Shown here piece after piece: positions 20,301-28,662 of a stretch of 33,649 nt of DNA. Under the pieces are notes generated by a model, which worked only from the letters and a program-made list of their open reading frames with translations, did no database searches and was not told where the DNA came from. The DNA comes from Candidatus Nitricultor lacus (GTDB taxonomy: Bacteria; Atribacterota; Atribacteria; Atribacterales; Atribacteraceae), in contig SKXZ01000199.1 of the NCBI GenBank assembly GCA_007128145.1, positions 1 to 33,649 on the forward strand, read 5' to 3'. Both the position numbers and the translations under genes were made by a program. Every line of letters starts with the position of its first letter. Position 1 is the first letter of the stretch.

Positions 20301-21880
20301 AAATCCCCACCTGCGTACACACCAGGACGCGAGGTTTCCATACGCGCGTTGACTTTCACAGACCCCCAACGCTCGAGTTCCAAACCTTCTTCAGGAACCT
20401 TGGGTTTTTGCCCGATAGCCAGTATGAAAAGATCTCCTGCTACTTCAAAACCAGCACCCGGTATAGGTTCGGGTTTTCTCCGGCCCGATTCGTCCGGGGC
20501 ACACAAACGCATGACAAAAGTTTCAAGGTAAAGAGTCCCGGACCTTTCGGTAAAACGTTTTGGACTCGCGCAGAAAAAGAACTCAACTCCTTCACTTATC
20601 GCGTCCTCTATCTCTTCATCCCGGGCAGGCATCTCTTCACGCGATCGGCGATAATACACGGATACCCGTTGAGCACCCCTTCGCAGAGCGATGCGGGCAC
20701 AGTCAATAGCTACGTTTCCCCCTCCAACTATTATCACCTCTTTTGCCGAGGGCACTTCGCATCCAGAGTTGACTCGCTCGAGGTAATCGAGCCCATCCAT
20801 GATACGGGGATTATCTTCACCCTCCACGCCTGTCTTCATTCCCTGCCATGCTCCACACGCCAAATACACAGCATCGAAACCCTCTTCTTTCAGATCATCG
20901 AGCGTAAAATCCCGCCCCCATGAGCGGCCTGTAAGTAATTCCACTCCGCCGTCGAGAATAGCATTGATTTCCTGCTCCACCACACCACGGGGAAGACGAT
21001 AGGAAGGAATGCCGTATTTCATCATACCCCCCGGGTATTCCCGTTCATCAAACACCGTCACCTGGTACCCGCGCAATGACAAAAAGTAAGCACAACTCAA
21101 GCCGCTGGGACCGGCACCCACTACGGCAACTTTTTTCCCCCGGGACGGCTCTTTTTCCGGAATGAGCGAAAGACCTTTTTCACTCTCATAATCTGCGAGA
21201 AATCGCTTGAGGTATGGGATACCCAGCGGTTCGTCTATCTCTCCCCTCTGACATGCTTCCATACAAGGATGATGACAGGCTCTTCCACATATAGCTGGAA
21301 AGGGATTGTCCATCCGTATCGTACGTCCCGCGTCCTCATATCTGCCGGCATGGAGCAGGGCAATATACCCCTGGGCTTTTTGTTCTAAAGGACAAGCTGC
21401 CTGGCAATTGGCCACTCCGTGTTTTTCTATAGTAAAGGCGTTGGGAAAAGCCTGTGGAAAAGGCCGGTAGACGACTTTTCGTGTATTCAAATAATTTTCA
21501 CAATGGTTGGGAACCTCCACCGGGCATGCTTCGGCACAATCACCACACCCCGTACACTCCACAGAATCAACATAGCGGGCCTTATTGCGGACGCTGACAC
21601 GGAAATTTCCCGGTTCACCGCTGATCTCGTCTACTTCCGCGTAAGAAAGTATATCGATATTGAGGTGCCTGCCACATTCGACTAATTTCGGTGAAAGAAT
21701 GCACATGGAACAGTCATTGGTAGGAAAGGTTTTATCAAGACGTGCCATCAAACCTCCGATGGTGGGGGATGATTCCACCAGGTATACATGAAAACCGGCA
21801 TTGGCCAAATCAAGTGATGACTGGATTCCGGCGATGCCACCTCCCACTACCATGACGCTACCGTTTTTTTTATTCTGCAT
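17375..21880 (-). CDS. hdrA: HdrA-type multidomain flavoprotein with embedded GltD/NfnB-like NAD(P)H oxidoreductase module and a second complete HdrA unit
   Basis: 1501-aa ORF. VMVVGGGIAGIQSSLDLANAG; NDCSMCILSPKLVECGRH; CTGCGDCAEACPVEVP; GltD-like NCQAACPLEQKAQGYIALLHAGRYEDAGR and VAVVGAGPSGLSCAYFL, VIIVGGGNVAIDCARIA; second HdrA unit GVFVCHCGINIGGVVDV, VLVVGGGLSGMSAALEAARQG; terminal CTACGDCEAVC and CKGCGLCGATCKSGAI. Confidence 0.93.
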   Translation of the reverse strand: MQNKKNGSVMVVGGGIAGIQSSLDLANAGFHVYLVESSPTIGGLMARLDKTFPTNDCSMCILSPKLVECGRHLNIDILSYAEVDEISGEPGNFRVSVRNKARYVDSVECTGCGDCAEACPVEVPNHCENYLNTRKVVYRPFPQAFPNAFTIEKHGVANCQAACPLEQKAQGYIALLHAGRYEDAGRTIRMDNPFPAICGRACHHPCMEACQRGEIDEPLGIPYLKRFLADYESEKGLSLIPEKEPSRGKKVAVVGAGPSGLSCAYFLSLRGYQVTVFDEREYPGGMMKYGIPSYRLPRGVVEQEINAILDGGVELLTGRSWGRDFTLDDLKEEGFDAVYLACGAWQGMKTGVEGEDNPRIMDGLDYLERVNSGCEVPSAKEVIIVGGGNVAIDCARIALRRGAQRVSVYYRRSREEMPARDEEIEDAISEGVEFFFCASPKRFTERSGTLYLETFVMRLCAPDESGRRKPEPIPGAGFEVAGDLFILAIGQKPKVPEEGLELERWGSVKVNARMETSRPGVYAGGDLVLGPATLVEAIAHGKRAAASMHAYLNGETYEEEERSPAPLRINWSEKCADRIKMKKLALEKRKTGFEEVELGYNEEEAKEEASRCLSCGGCSECMQCVVACQRNAINHQQKDAVRDVEVGAILFASGAEAFDPVEQYRELGYRRFPNVLTSLDFERILNASGPFQGKVVRPSDGAIPRRIGFVQCVGSRDQDRGKAYCSSVCCMYAIKEALVAQEHMAVESHHEQETVPCTAVSSTSCDVSCEGNLLREGPGHESSDAFQSTVFMIDMRSFGKDFERYYERAKQEGIRFVRGKVDRIRELDNGDLEVAYSDGNGGFNTETFEMIVLSVGLAVTGENLEKLEKLGFSLSPDGLMYTDPAYPVRSTTPGVWVCGTLSAPKDIPDTVVEASAASSEVASFLHEARFTQVREKSYPAERDVSREPLRIGVFVCHCGINIGGVVDVPKVAEEIRNLPGVVYVEENLYTCSQDTQQKMRELIDEHKLNRVVVASCSPRTHEPLFQETLKEAGLNPYLFEMANIRDQCSWVHQKNPREATRKATELVAMSVAKASFLEPLTPMELDVEKGVLVVGGGLSGMSAALEAARQGLRVYLVEKEGELGGNLRKYRFFQSYDGADFVGLRNKLEETLRKHPRVEIFTAARLKEVNGFVGNFESVIETGGKDYTIQHGAVVIATGGREHRSKEFLYGEDERVLTQTEFALSMQDGVPENVKEVVMIQCVGSRNQENPWCSKVCCTTAVRNAITLKRLDPSVQVYVLYRDIRTYGLGEHAYREARELGVVFIRFEDDKPPRIRKEGKTLLVEVDSPLFGDVVTLPANRIVLSAGIEPPEENETLAKMVKVPLNQDGFFLEAHVKLRPVEFSTDGVYVCGLAHAPKLVPESVLQGEACISRAMTVLSRDHILSEAQIAQVIQSRCTACGDCEAVCQYKAVKVNEDEKVAEVNAALCKGCGLCGATCKSGAIQVRGFAPEQIISEVEFLL

Positions 21881-22367
21881 TATCCTTTACCTTCCTGGTC
21901 CAGGAGAGTTTTCCGGTTTCTTCCTTATACCAGCTATCGAATTCCTCCCGGGATTGGAGAGTTTCTTCGTTCCACAAGTACTCGACGAGATCCCGGCGCA
22001 GGTTTTGTGTCCGCCGGTCAATCTCATCTATAAGCTTCAACCATTTTTTATCAACATGCCCTTCCTCAACCGCCATCGTTCTCAACACCTTGAGAAGGTT
22101 GGTAAATTCAACGTCCTGTGGACAATGCGCCGTACAGGTATAACAGCCGATACACATCCAGATTTCCTTGGAACGTAGTACATGTTCACGGTTCCCCATG
22201 AGAACCTGGTGAATGATCCTGCGCGGATTGAAGCGTTCTTCCACTTCGCTTACCGGACAACCAGCTGTACATACTCCGCAAGCGAAACACGCTAAAAGTC
22301 CTTCACCTCCCGGACGAGAGGCTACCTGGAACTTCCATCTCTCATCAAGTTCTTTTTGGGTCTTCAT
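21870..22367 (-). CDS. hdrC: Heterodisulfide reductase subunit C-like 4Fe-4S protein
   Basis: LLACFACGVCTAGCPVSEVEERFNPRRIIHQVLMG, WMCIGCYTCTAHCPQDVEFTNLLKVLR. Confidence 0.92.
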   Translation of the reverse strand: MKTQKELDERWKFQVASRPGGEGLLACFACGVCTAGCPVSEVEERFNPRRIIHQVLMGNREHVLRSKEIWMCIGCYTCTAHCPQDVEFTNLLKVLRTMAVEEGHVDKKWLKLIDEIDRRTQNLRRDLVEYLWNEETLQSREEFDSWYKEETGKLSWTRKVKDNAE

Positions 22368-23289
22368 GGTTGTGTTCAGCTCCTTTGGCAGGACGGGGGA
22401 AAAGTCCTGCTCTCTCTACAATTTCCGGGATTATACTTTCCCACGCGATGGCCATAATATGCACACCAGCCACTCCCTCGATTTCCTTCAGCCTTTCTAT
22501 GGTTTCAACACAGATATTCACACCCTCGGCCTTGGCGTCATCCGCTTTCTCCAAGCGATGTATCAGGTTTTCGGGAATAACCAGGCCGGGGACTTCCTCC
22601 TGCATGTATCGAAGTGCACGGGCTGACTTTACCGGTATAACCCCTCCAAGAATAAAGACCTTTTTATGTAACCCCAAGCCCCTCACTTCAAACATCCATT
22701 GTTCGAACCTTTCTATATCGAATATTGCCTGGGTTTGTATAAACTGCGCCCCCGCGGCAACCTTTTTCGCCAGACGCATTGCCCTGAAAGCAACCGGATC
22801 GGCGTAAGGGCTTTCTCCCGCTCCTAAAAAAACCTTGACCGGACTTTTTATTTCCTCACCATTCTGAAACGCACTCCGGTCCCTCATATTTTTGAATATT
22901 TCAAGCAATTGTATGGAATCCACGTCAAAGACATTTTTTGACTGTGGGTGATTCCCCATGCTCTGATGGTCACCGCTCAGACACAGAACATTTTCCACCC
23001 CTAAAGCACAGGCACCCAATAAATCACTTTGCAGCGCTATCCTGTTGCGGTCCCGGCAGACCATTTGCATGACCGGATCGGCCCCCGCCTCTTTTGCCAG
23101 TAAGCACCCGGCCAAACTTGACATACGGACTATAGCAGTTTGGTTGTCGGTAAAATTGACTGCGTCTACATGTCTGCATACCTGGTTCACTTTCTTGAGT
23201 ACCGGTTGGATATTGGGGCTCTTAGGGGGCCCTACTTCTCCGGTAACAGCAAATGCCCCACTCTCCAACACATCTTTGAGCCAACTCAT
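22345..23289 (-). CDS. metF: Methylenetetrahydrofolate reductase
   Basis: VTGEVGPPKSPNIQPVLKKV, DAVNFTDNQTAIVRMSSLA, GAQFIQTQAIFDIERFEQWM; adjacent to metV. Confidence 0.93.
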   Translation of the reverse strand: MSWLKDVLESGAFAVTGEVGPPKSPNIQPVLKKVNQVCRHVDAVNFTDNQTAIVRMSSLAGCLLAKEAGADPVMQMVCRDRNRIALQSDLLGACALGVENVLCLSGDHQSMGNHPQSKNVFDVDSIQLLEIFKNMRDRSAFQNGEEIKSPVKVFLGAGESPYADPVAFRAMRLAKKVAAGAQFIQTQAIFDIERFEQWMFEVRGLGLHKKVFILGGVIPVKSARALRYMQEEVPGLVIPENLIHRLEKADDAKAEGVNICVETIERLKEIEGVAGVHIMAIAWESIIPEIVERAGLFPRPAKGAEHNHEDPKRT

Positions 23290-23936
23290 AAAAGCATATC
23301 CTCCCGGGACATTTTTCTGTGACCACCCGAGCGGGAGAAAGACCAGTCTTTTGGAGGTTGAACCTGAAGAAGTTCTTCTACGCGGTTTTGACTCTTCAAG
23401 CGATCATAGATAAGCTGCCACGCACAGTCACGATCAGGCTTCACCTCGCACAAACCCGCTTGCGAGCCACCGCAGGGTCCGTTGAAAAGACTCTTCGCAC
23501 AACGTGTCACCGGACATACCCCTCCATATTTGTGTACAACACATTCACCACACCCGGAACAGTATTCTTCCCACAACCCTTGTTCCACGGGCATGCCCAT
23601 GAAAGTCGTGTTCAGGCCGGGGAATACCCTGTGCGAGGAAAACATCTCTGACATTGCCTGGACACCGATACCACAAGCCAGCGACACAACCGCCTGGACC
23701 GGCTCGATTTCTTTTTCAAGCGGTAACAAAAACTCTTTTTCGCACTGCCGCTCCACTGTCACTTCCCTGGCGCTTTGCCCTCGAATACGTAAAATGGAGG
23801 CAAGTTCTCTTGCTTCCCGCTCACCCCCGGACAGGCATACAGTCACACAACTGCCGCATCCTACTACCAGTACAGTTGTATTATCACCAAGAAGCTCGAG
23901 AATCTCTCGAATCGGTTTTCGCTCGCCAACAATCAT
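23286..23936 (-). CDS. metV: MetV-type methylene-THF reductase C-terminal-domain-containing protein (zinc/Cys-rich)
   Basis: TVLVVGCGSCVTVCLSGGEREARELAS, YCSGCGECVVHKYGGVCPVTRCAKSLFNGPCGGSQAGLCEV; overlaps the metF start. Confidence 0.9.
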   Translation of the reverse strand: MIVGERKPIREILELLGDNTTVLVVGCGSCVTVCLSGGEREARELASILRIRGQSAREVTVERQCEKEFLLPLEKEIEPVQAVVSLACGIGVQAMSEMFSSHRVFPGLNTTFMGMPVEQGLWEEYCSGCGECVVHKYGGVCPVTRCAKSLFNGPCGGSQAGLCEVKPDRDCAWQLIYDRLKSQNRVEELLQVQPPKDWSFSRSGGHRKMSREDMLL

Positions 23937-23957
23937 GTCGAATCTCCTTGCACAGGA

Positions 23958-24332
23958 TTACGTTACACGGTCTTTCTCATCAACACATCTTGCAAGGGCG
24001 TCCCGAATGGGCGATGTTTTATCGGCTGTGACAAAAGCCAGCACCACTCTTTTGTCTACCTCCGCCTCATCGAGAAGAGCATTCACCCTCTCGGCCCGCG
24101 CCTTCGCAAAACGACTGCCCTCCAGGTTGTGACAGCTGTCCAATGGACAACCGGCTAACAGAATATAGCTGGCATCTCCTTCAAGTATCTCTAAAAGGAG
24201 GCTTTCCCGTACAACACCCAGACAGGAAACCCCTCGCACATCTACCTCCAATTGGGGAGTACAACCTCCTTCCAGGGTTCTGAGGACAGCGGGGTAACCG
24301 CTTTTGTCACAGCCAATAGCAACCACCTTCAC
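23958..24332 (-). CDS. Divergent MvhD-like small protein
   Basis: 124 aa; MvhD-like pattern but altered: IGCDKSGYPAV, VRGVSCLGVVRESLLLEILEGDASYILLAGCPLDSCHNLEGSRFAKAR. Confidence 0.7.
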   Translation of the reverse strand: MKVVAIGCDKSGYPAVLRTLEGGCTPQLEVDVRGVSCLGVVRESLLLEILEGDASYILLAGCPLDSCHNLEGSRFAKARAERVNALLDEAEVDKRVVLAFVTADKTSPIRDALARCVDEKDRVT

Positions 24333-25774
24333 GATACTTCACCCCCACAGGATATAACAGATACCGTATCACCGTTGCCGGCAGGAAATCCCGCTATGGT
24401 AATAGCTTCCGCCGGGCAGGATGAAGCGCATAATCCGCAAAGACGGCAGATTTGCCAATTCACCCTCGCCTTGCGACGTTTCAACTTCCCTTCCACATCC
24501 ACAGCCCCCCAGGGGCAGGTACGCATACAAGTAAGGCATAATATACATTTTTCTTCGTCTACCTCTACTCTTCCTTCTTCAGCAATCACGCAATCAGCCA
24601 GATATTTTTGAAGCCCTGAAGCAAGTTCATCCCGTTCGGCCAACGTGGAAAAGGGCGAAATGAGAAACATGCCCTGACAGTGGATGGAATAAGGAGGAAG
24701 ATTGCTGTTAGCGGGTCGACTGAAAGGTGTAAGTATTTTATCTGATTCAAAGCGGTTGGATATATCAAACGGTTGAATCACCTGTTCCGGTACACTAATC
24801 AGCCAGTCAAAAAGAAGTGTTTGCTCCACCCCGTCCCGCTCTGTTCGGAAAGAGACTTGTATTCCTCGCATGTCGATGGTCTCCTGGAATACAGCTCTGG
24901 TAAGATCTGTCTTTTCATACAGCGTCCCGGCTTGCCGGGAACGCCGGTAAGATTCTTCAAGCCCCTCTCCGGCAACTACAGTTTCAGCGCATAAAACCAT
25001 TACCTGGGCACAATCCCGCTTACACAGTTTCTCACTGAGGGAAAATACCTGTTCCCATTGCCTCGGCGGGGTGGTGGGAGAAGGTACCAGAAAAGCGATA
25101 CGCTGCCTCCTGAAATTGTACCGCTTCATTTTATCGGAAAATTCATGCAAGGTTACAAGGCGCCTTGTATCGATGATTTGATCGGGTACGTGAAGGAAAA
25201 AACGTTCTTCAACCTGAGGCACAATAACAATGGCTCCTACGATTTCTTCTCTGTCAGACGTGATGAACCGGTAATTCACTCCTTCACGAATAATACGCCA
25301 ATCGCCATCCGCTAAGGAAACGTCAAGTTTTTTCTGACGCATACCGGTTATAATATCCTCTACCTCTTTTCTTTCAGTATCCGGGTGAGAGATTACTTTA
25401 ACCTTTGAACTCGGTGTCAGGCGATGGGCCTTTACGTCAGGTACACCGTTTTTTGCCGCAAGGACCCCCTGAAAAAATATCTCCCATCTGGGAAGCCAGG
25501 TGTCACCGCGGGGAATCAGAGACTCATCCAGGGGAAAGGTAAATACACGTAAGGGATTCCACCCAAACCGGGCACAGCTCTCGGAGACATTTTCCCTGGT
25601 GAGAGAGAGGCTCCCACCAACGACAACAACCACATCCCACGCCCCTCTACCTTGTGTGGATAGCTGTTTTTCGGAACATATACGGATGTCGGCGTTACGT
25701 GTACGCTCCTTATCCCTGCACCATCTCTCAAGAAGAGGTACTTCATGGTGTGTCATTATGAGGGCTCGCATCAC
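24329..25774 (-). CDS. Unusual 2x[4Fe-4S] ferredoxin-type protein, HdrA-associated
   Basis: 481 aa; C-terminal CILCLTCMRTCPWGAVDV and CRLCGLCASSCPAEAITI; large N-terminal region without a recognisable Rossmann glycine motif; ATGA-type overlaps with both neighbours. Confidence 0.8.
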   Translation of the reverse strand: MMRALIMTHHEVPLLERWCRDKERTRNADIRICSEKQLSTQGRGAWDVVVVVGGSLSLTRENVSESCARFGWNPLRVFTFPLDESLIPRGDTWLPRWEIFFQGVLAAKNGVPDVKAHRLTPSSKVKVISHPDTERKEVEDIITGMRQKKLDVSLADGDWRIIREGVNYRFITSDREEIVGAIVIVPQVEERFFLHVPDQIIDTRRLVTLHEFSDKMKRYNFRRQRIAFLVPSPTTPPRQWEQVFSLSEKLCKRDCAQVMVLCAETVVAGEGLEESYRRSRQAGTLYEKTDLTRAVFQETIDMRGIQVSFRTERDGVEQTLLFDWLISVPEQVIQPFDISNRFESDKILTPFSRPANSNLPPYSIHCQGMFLISPFSTLAERDELASGLQKYLADCVIAEEGRVEVDEEKCILCLTCMRTCPWGAVDVEGKLKRRKARVNWQICRLCGLCASSCPAEAITIAGFPAGNGDTVSVISCGGEVS

Positions 25775-26796
25775 GTCTTACCCTCCCTCAAGCTAACAAG
25801 TATGGTTTCCGATGTCACGGCTGCATCACGCAGGCACCCTTGAACATCGGTTGGGCCCCAGGCACCTCCGGTTACGAATATACCGGGTGCCGAAGTCTTT
25901 CCCCCCCCGAGGTTTTTGATAAAACCGTTGGTATCTTGCGTTAGTTGCAGCTTTCTTGCTATATCCCGGGTGCCACTGGAGGGAATCATACCCACCGAGA
26001 GTACCACCGCATCGTAACGGGAACGGGTGACTTTTTCTGGGTCCTCAAATCGAAGCAGTAGAGGTGAGATTTCATCTTCGCCATCCACCCGCTCGATCCG
26101 GAAAGGCAGATGGCGGAAAAGCTCCACACGTTCCCGGGCAATACGTTTCAACGTGTCCTTTTTCTCTCCCAACAACTGCAGGTCCATGTAATACATATCG
26201 ATTTGCATTTCCGGAAAGCGGTATTTCAAGTTCTCACACAACCTGAGAGCGTAACAGCAGCATACTTGTGAACAATATCCACGTTTTTCCTTAAAGCTCC
26301 TCGAACCCACGCATTGTATAAAAGCGACACGCTCAAAAGCAGCGCAAGCTTCCAGGCCTTTTTCATTCAGCTCCCGTTCAAGATCGATCCCTGAAAATAC
26401 TCCCGGATATGTACCAAATCCCAAATTTGCCGCCTGCTCCGCGGGATAGGGTTCAATCCCCGTTGCGACAACTATACAACGTGCCCGGAATTCTTCCTTT
26501 TCAGTTTTTATGAAGAAACCGTTACCTTCCCTTTCAACCGTGGATATCCCGGTATTCTTTTTCAGTGTCCCCGGGAAGCCTTGTGACTCGAGCTCTCGCT
26601 TCTGTTCTACAACCCTGCATATTCCACACGAGAGACATTCATGGGTAGCCTTACAACCAAGTGACCAGGCCGTCCCCCCCACGGTATCGTTACGTTCGAC
26701 AACCAGAACGTCCAGCCCTTGATTATATAAACCACGGGCAACTGAGAGGCCGGATACTCCAGATCCAATGACTACAATATCATGACTCAATTGCAT
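25771..26796 (-). CDS. HdrA-like FAD-dependent oxidoreductase lacking C-terminal ferredoxin domains
   Basis: IVVIGSGVSGLSVARGLYNQGLDVLVVERNDTVGGTAW, ECLSCGIC, FIQCVGSRSFKEKRGYCSQVCCCYALR, PGIFVTGGAWGPTDVQGCLRDAA. Confidence 0.87.
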   Translation of the reverse strand: MQLSHDIVVIGSGVSGLSVARGLYNQGLDVLVVERNDTVGGTAWSLGCKATHECLSCGICRVVEQKRELESQGFPGTLKKNTGISTVEREGNGFFIKTEKEEFRARCIVVATGIEPYPAEQAANLGFGTYPGVFSGIDLERELNEKGLEACAAFERVAFIQCVGSRSFKEKRGYCSQVCCCYALRLCENLKYRFPEMQIDMYYMDLQLLGEKKDTLKRIARERVELFRHLPFRIERVDGEDEISPLLLRFEDPEKVTRSRYDAVVLSVGMIPSSGTRDIARKLQLTQDTNGFIKNLGGGKTSAPGIFVTGGAWGPTDVQGCLRDAAVTSETILVSLREGKT

Positions 26797-26817
26797 CCTG
26801 CCACCTTCCCAAGGGCA

Positions 26818-28512
26818 TCAGAATAAACCGACCACCCGACCATCCTTGTCGATATCCACATTCTCCCCTGCCGGTGTGGAAGGGAGACCAGGCATAGTAC
26901 GCATCTCCCCGCACAAGGGATACAGGAATCCGGCACCGAGGGAAGGCCTGATATCTCTTACGGGAAGAATGAACCCTTCCGGCCGCCCCTTGAGGGATGG
27001 ATCATGCGACAAAGACAGATGTGTCTTCGCCATACACATAGGAAGACGATCCCATCCCAGGGAGGTGAACATCTTGATTTTCTTTTCGGCTACACCATCA
27101 TATGCAACACCGGCAGCGCCATAAATTTTCGTCGCGACCGCTTCGATCTTTTCTTTGATGGAGGCTTCATCATCATAGAGGAATTGAAAATCAGACGGTT
27201 CTTCACACGCCCTGGCGACAGCTTCTGCGAGCTCCATCCCGCCCTTTCCTCCTTCGAGCCAAACATTGGATACTACCGCATCGAATGCACCATTTTCCAT
27301 GGAAATTTTCCTTACAAGCTCTATTTCCCGTTCGGTATCGTTGGTAAACGTATTGATTGCCACCACCACGGGTACTCCGAAATGACGGGCGTTTTCAATC
27401 TGTTTGATCAGGTTCACAGACCCTTTTTCCAAAGATTCGAGGTCTTCCTTTAAGAGGCCCTGATCCAGGGGCTTACCCGGTACAACTTTGTATTTGCCAC
27501 TGTGCATTTTGAGAGCGCGGATGGTACATACCATTACCACACAATTCGGCTTGAGCCCCGAATACCGGCACTTGATGTTCATAAATTTTTCCATGCCACA
27601 GTCAGCACCGAAACCGCTTTCTGTCACAACGTAATCTGCAAGCTTAAGTGCTATACGGTCAGCGATAATTGAACTGTTCCCCTGCGCTATGTTGGCAAAA
27701 GGTCCGGCATGAACAAAACAGGGGTTCCCTTCCAAGGTCTGTAAAAGATTGGGTTTCAAGGCATCACGCATGAGTACGGTCATCGCCCCTGCACACTTCA
27801 GGTCTTCTGCTGTGACCGGCTCTTTTTTCTTATCGTATCCTATGACAATACGACCCAGTCGTTCCCGCAAGTCAAAAAGGCCGGTAGTCAAAGCGAGAAT
27901 CGCCATCACTTCTGAAGCTACAGCAATATCGAAACCGCTTTCTCTGGGAATACCGTTGAGTTTTCCTCCCAGTCCCAGAACGATATTCCGTAATGCCCGG
28001 TCACTTACATCAACCACCCGGGGCCAGCTCACGGTGAATGGGTCGATGTTCAGGGAGTTCCCATGATGAAGATGGTTGTCGATAAAAGCCGAAAGCAGAT
28101 TGTGGGCTAGAGCTACAGCGTGTGTATCCCCTGTCAAGTGGAGATTGAAGTCCTCCATGGGAATAACCTGGGAATACCCTCCCCCGGCGGCACCCCCCTT
28201 GATACCGAATACAGGACCCAGGGAAGGCTGTCGAATACAAACAATGCTATTTTTACCAATCTTGTTCAATCCCATGGAAAGCCCGATGGTCGTTACTGTC
28301 TTTCCCTCGCCGAGAGGGGTTGGAGTTATCGCGGTGACATCGATATACTTCCCCTGGTTATTTCCAGCTATCTTATCCAGTACGTCCAGAGATACCTTGG
28401 CCTTATACTTACCGTAAGGTTCAATATCATCCTCAGTAAGACCAATGCCTTCAGCTATTTCATGAATAGGCTTCATCGTTGCTCGTTGGGCGATTTCAAG
28501 GTCACTTAACAT
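26818..28512 (-). CDS. fhs: Formate-tetrahydrofolate ligase
   Basis: TPTPLGEGKTVTTIGLSMGLNKIGK, IRQPSLGPVFGIKGGAAGGGYSQVIPMEDFNLHLTGD, VTESGFGADCGMEKFMNIKCR; GAGGGGG RBS upstream. Confidence 0.97.
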   Translation of the reverse strand: MLSDLEIAQRATMKPIHEIAEGIGLTEDDIEPYGKYKAKVSLDVLDKIAGNNQGKYIDVTAITPTPLGEGKTVTTIGLSMGLNKIGKNSIVCIRQPSLGPVFGIKGGAAGGGYSQVIPMEDFNLHLTGDTHAVALAHNLLSAFIDNHLHHGNSLNIDPFTVSWPRVVDVSDRALRNIVLGLGGKLNGIPRESGFDIAVASEVMAILALTTGLFDLRERLGRIVIGYDKKKEPVTAEDLKCAGAMTVLMRDALKPNLLQTLEGNPCFVHAGPFANIAQGNSSIIADRIALKLADYVVTESGFGADCGMEKFMNIKCRYSGLKPNCVVMVCTIRALKMHSGKYKVVPGKPLDQGLLKEDLESLEKGSVNLIKQIENARHFGVPVVVAINTFTNDTEREIELVRKISMENGAFDAVVSNVWLEGGKGGMELAEAVARACEEPSDFQFLYDDEASIKEKIEAVATKIYGAAGVAYDGVAEKKIKMFTSLGWDRLPMCMAKTHLSLSHDPSLKGRPEGFILPVRDIRPSLGAGFLYPLCGEMRTMPGLPSTPAGENVDIDKDGRVVGLF

Positions 28513-28662
28513 TTTTTATCCCCCTCATGAAAAATAAAATTTTGTTGCACATCAATCCATTACGCTTTGAGGTAGAATGTTGTCTTGAATACGCTGGATG
28601 AGTATGCAACAATATAATTCGTTAATGTAACATTTACTTTATATATTTATTTAATGTTAGAA

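Noticed and set aside
28513-28662. Promoter/riboswitch before fhs (TATATT box, GTTGCA...TGCAAC complementarity)
   Set aside because: No acceptable -35 at normal spacing and only weak dispersed complementarity; not supportable without TSS or covariation data.
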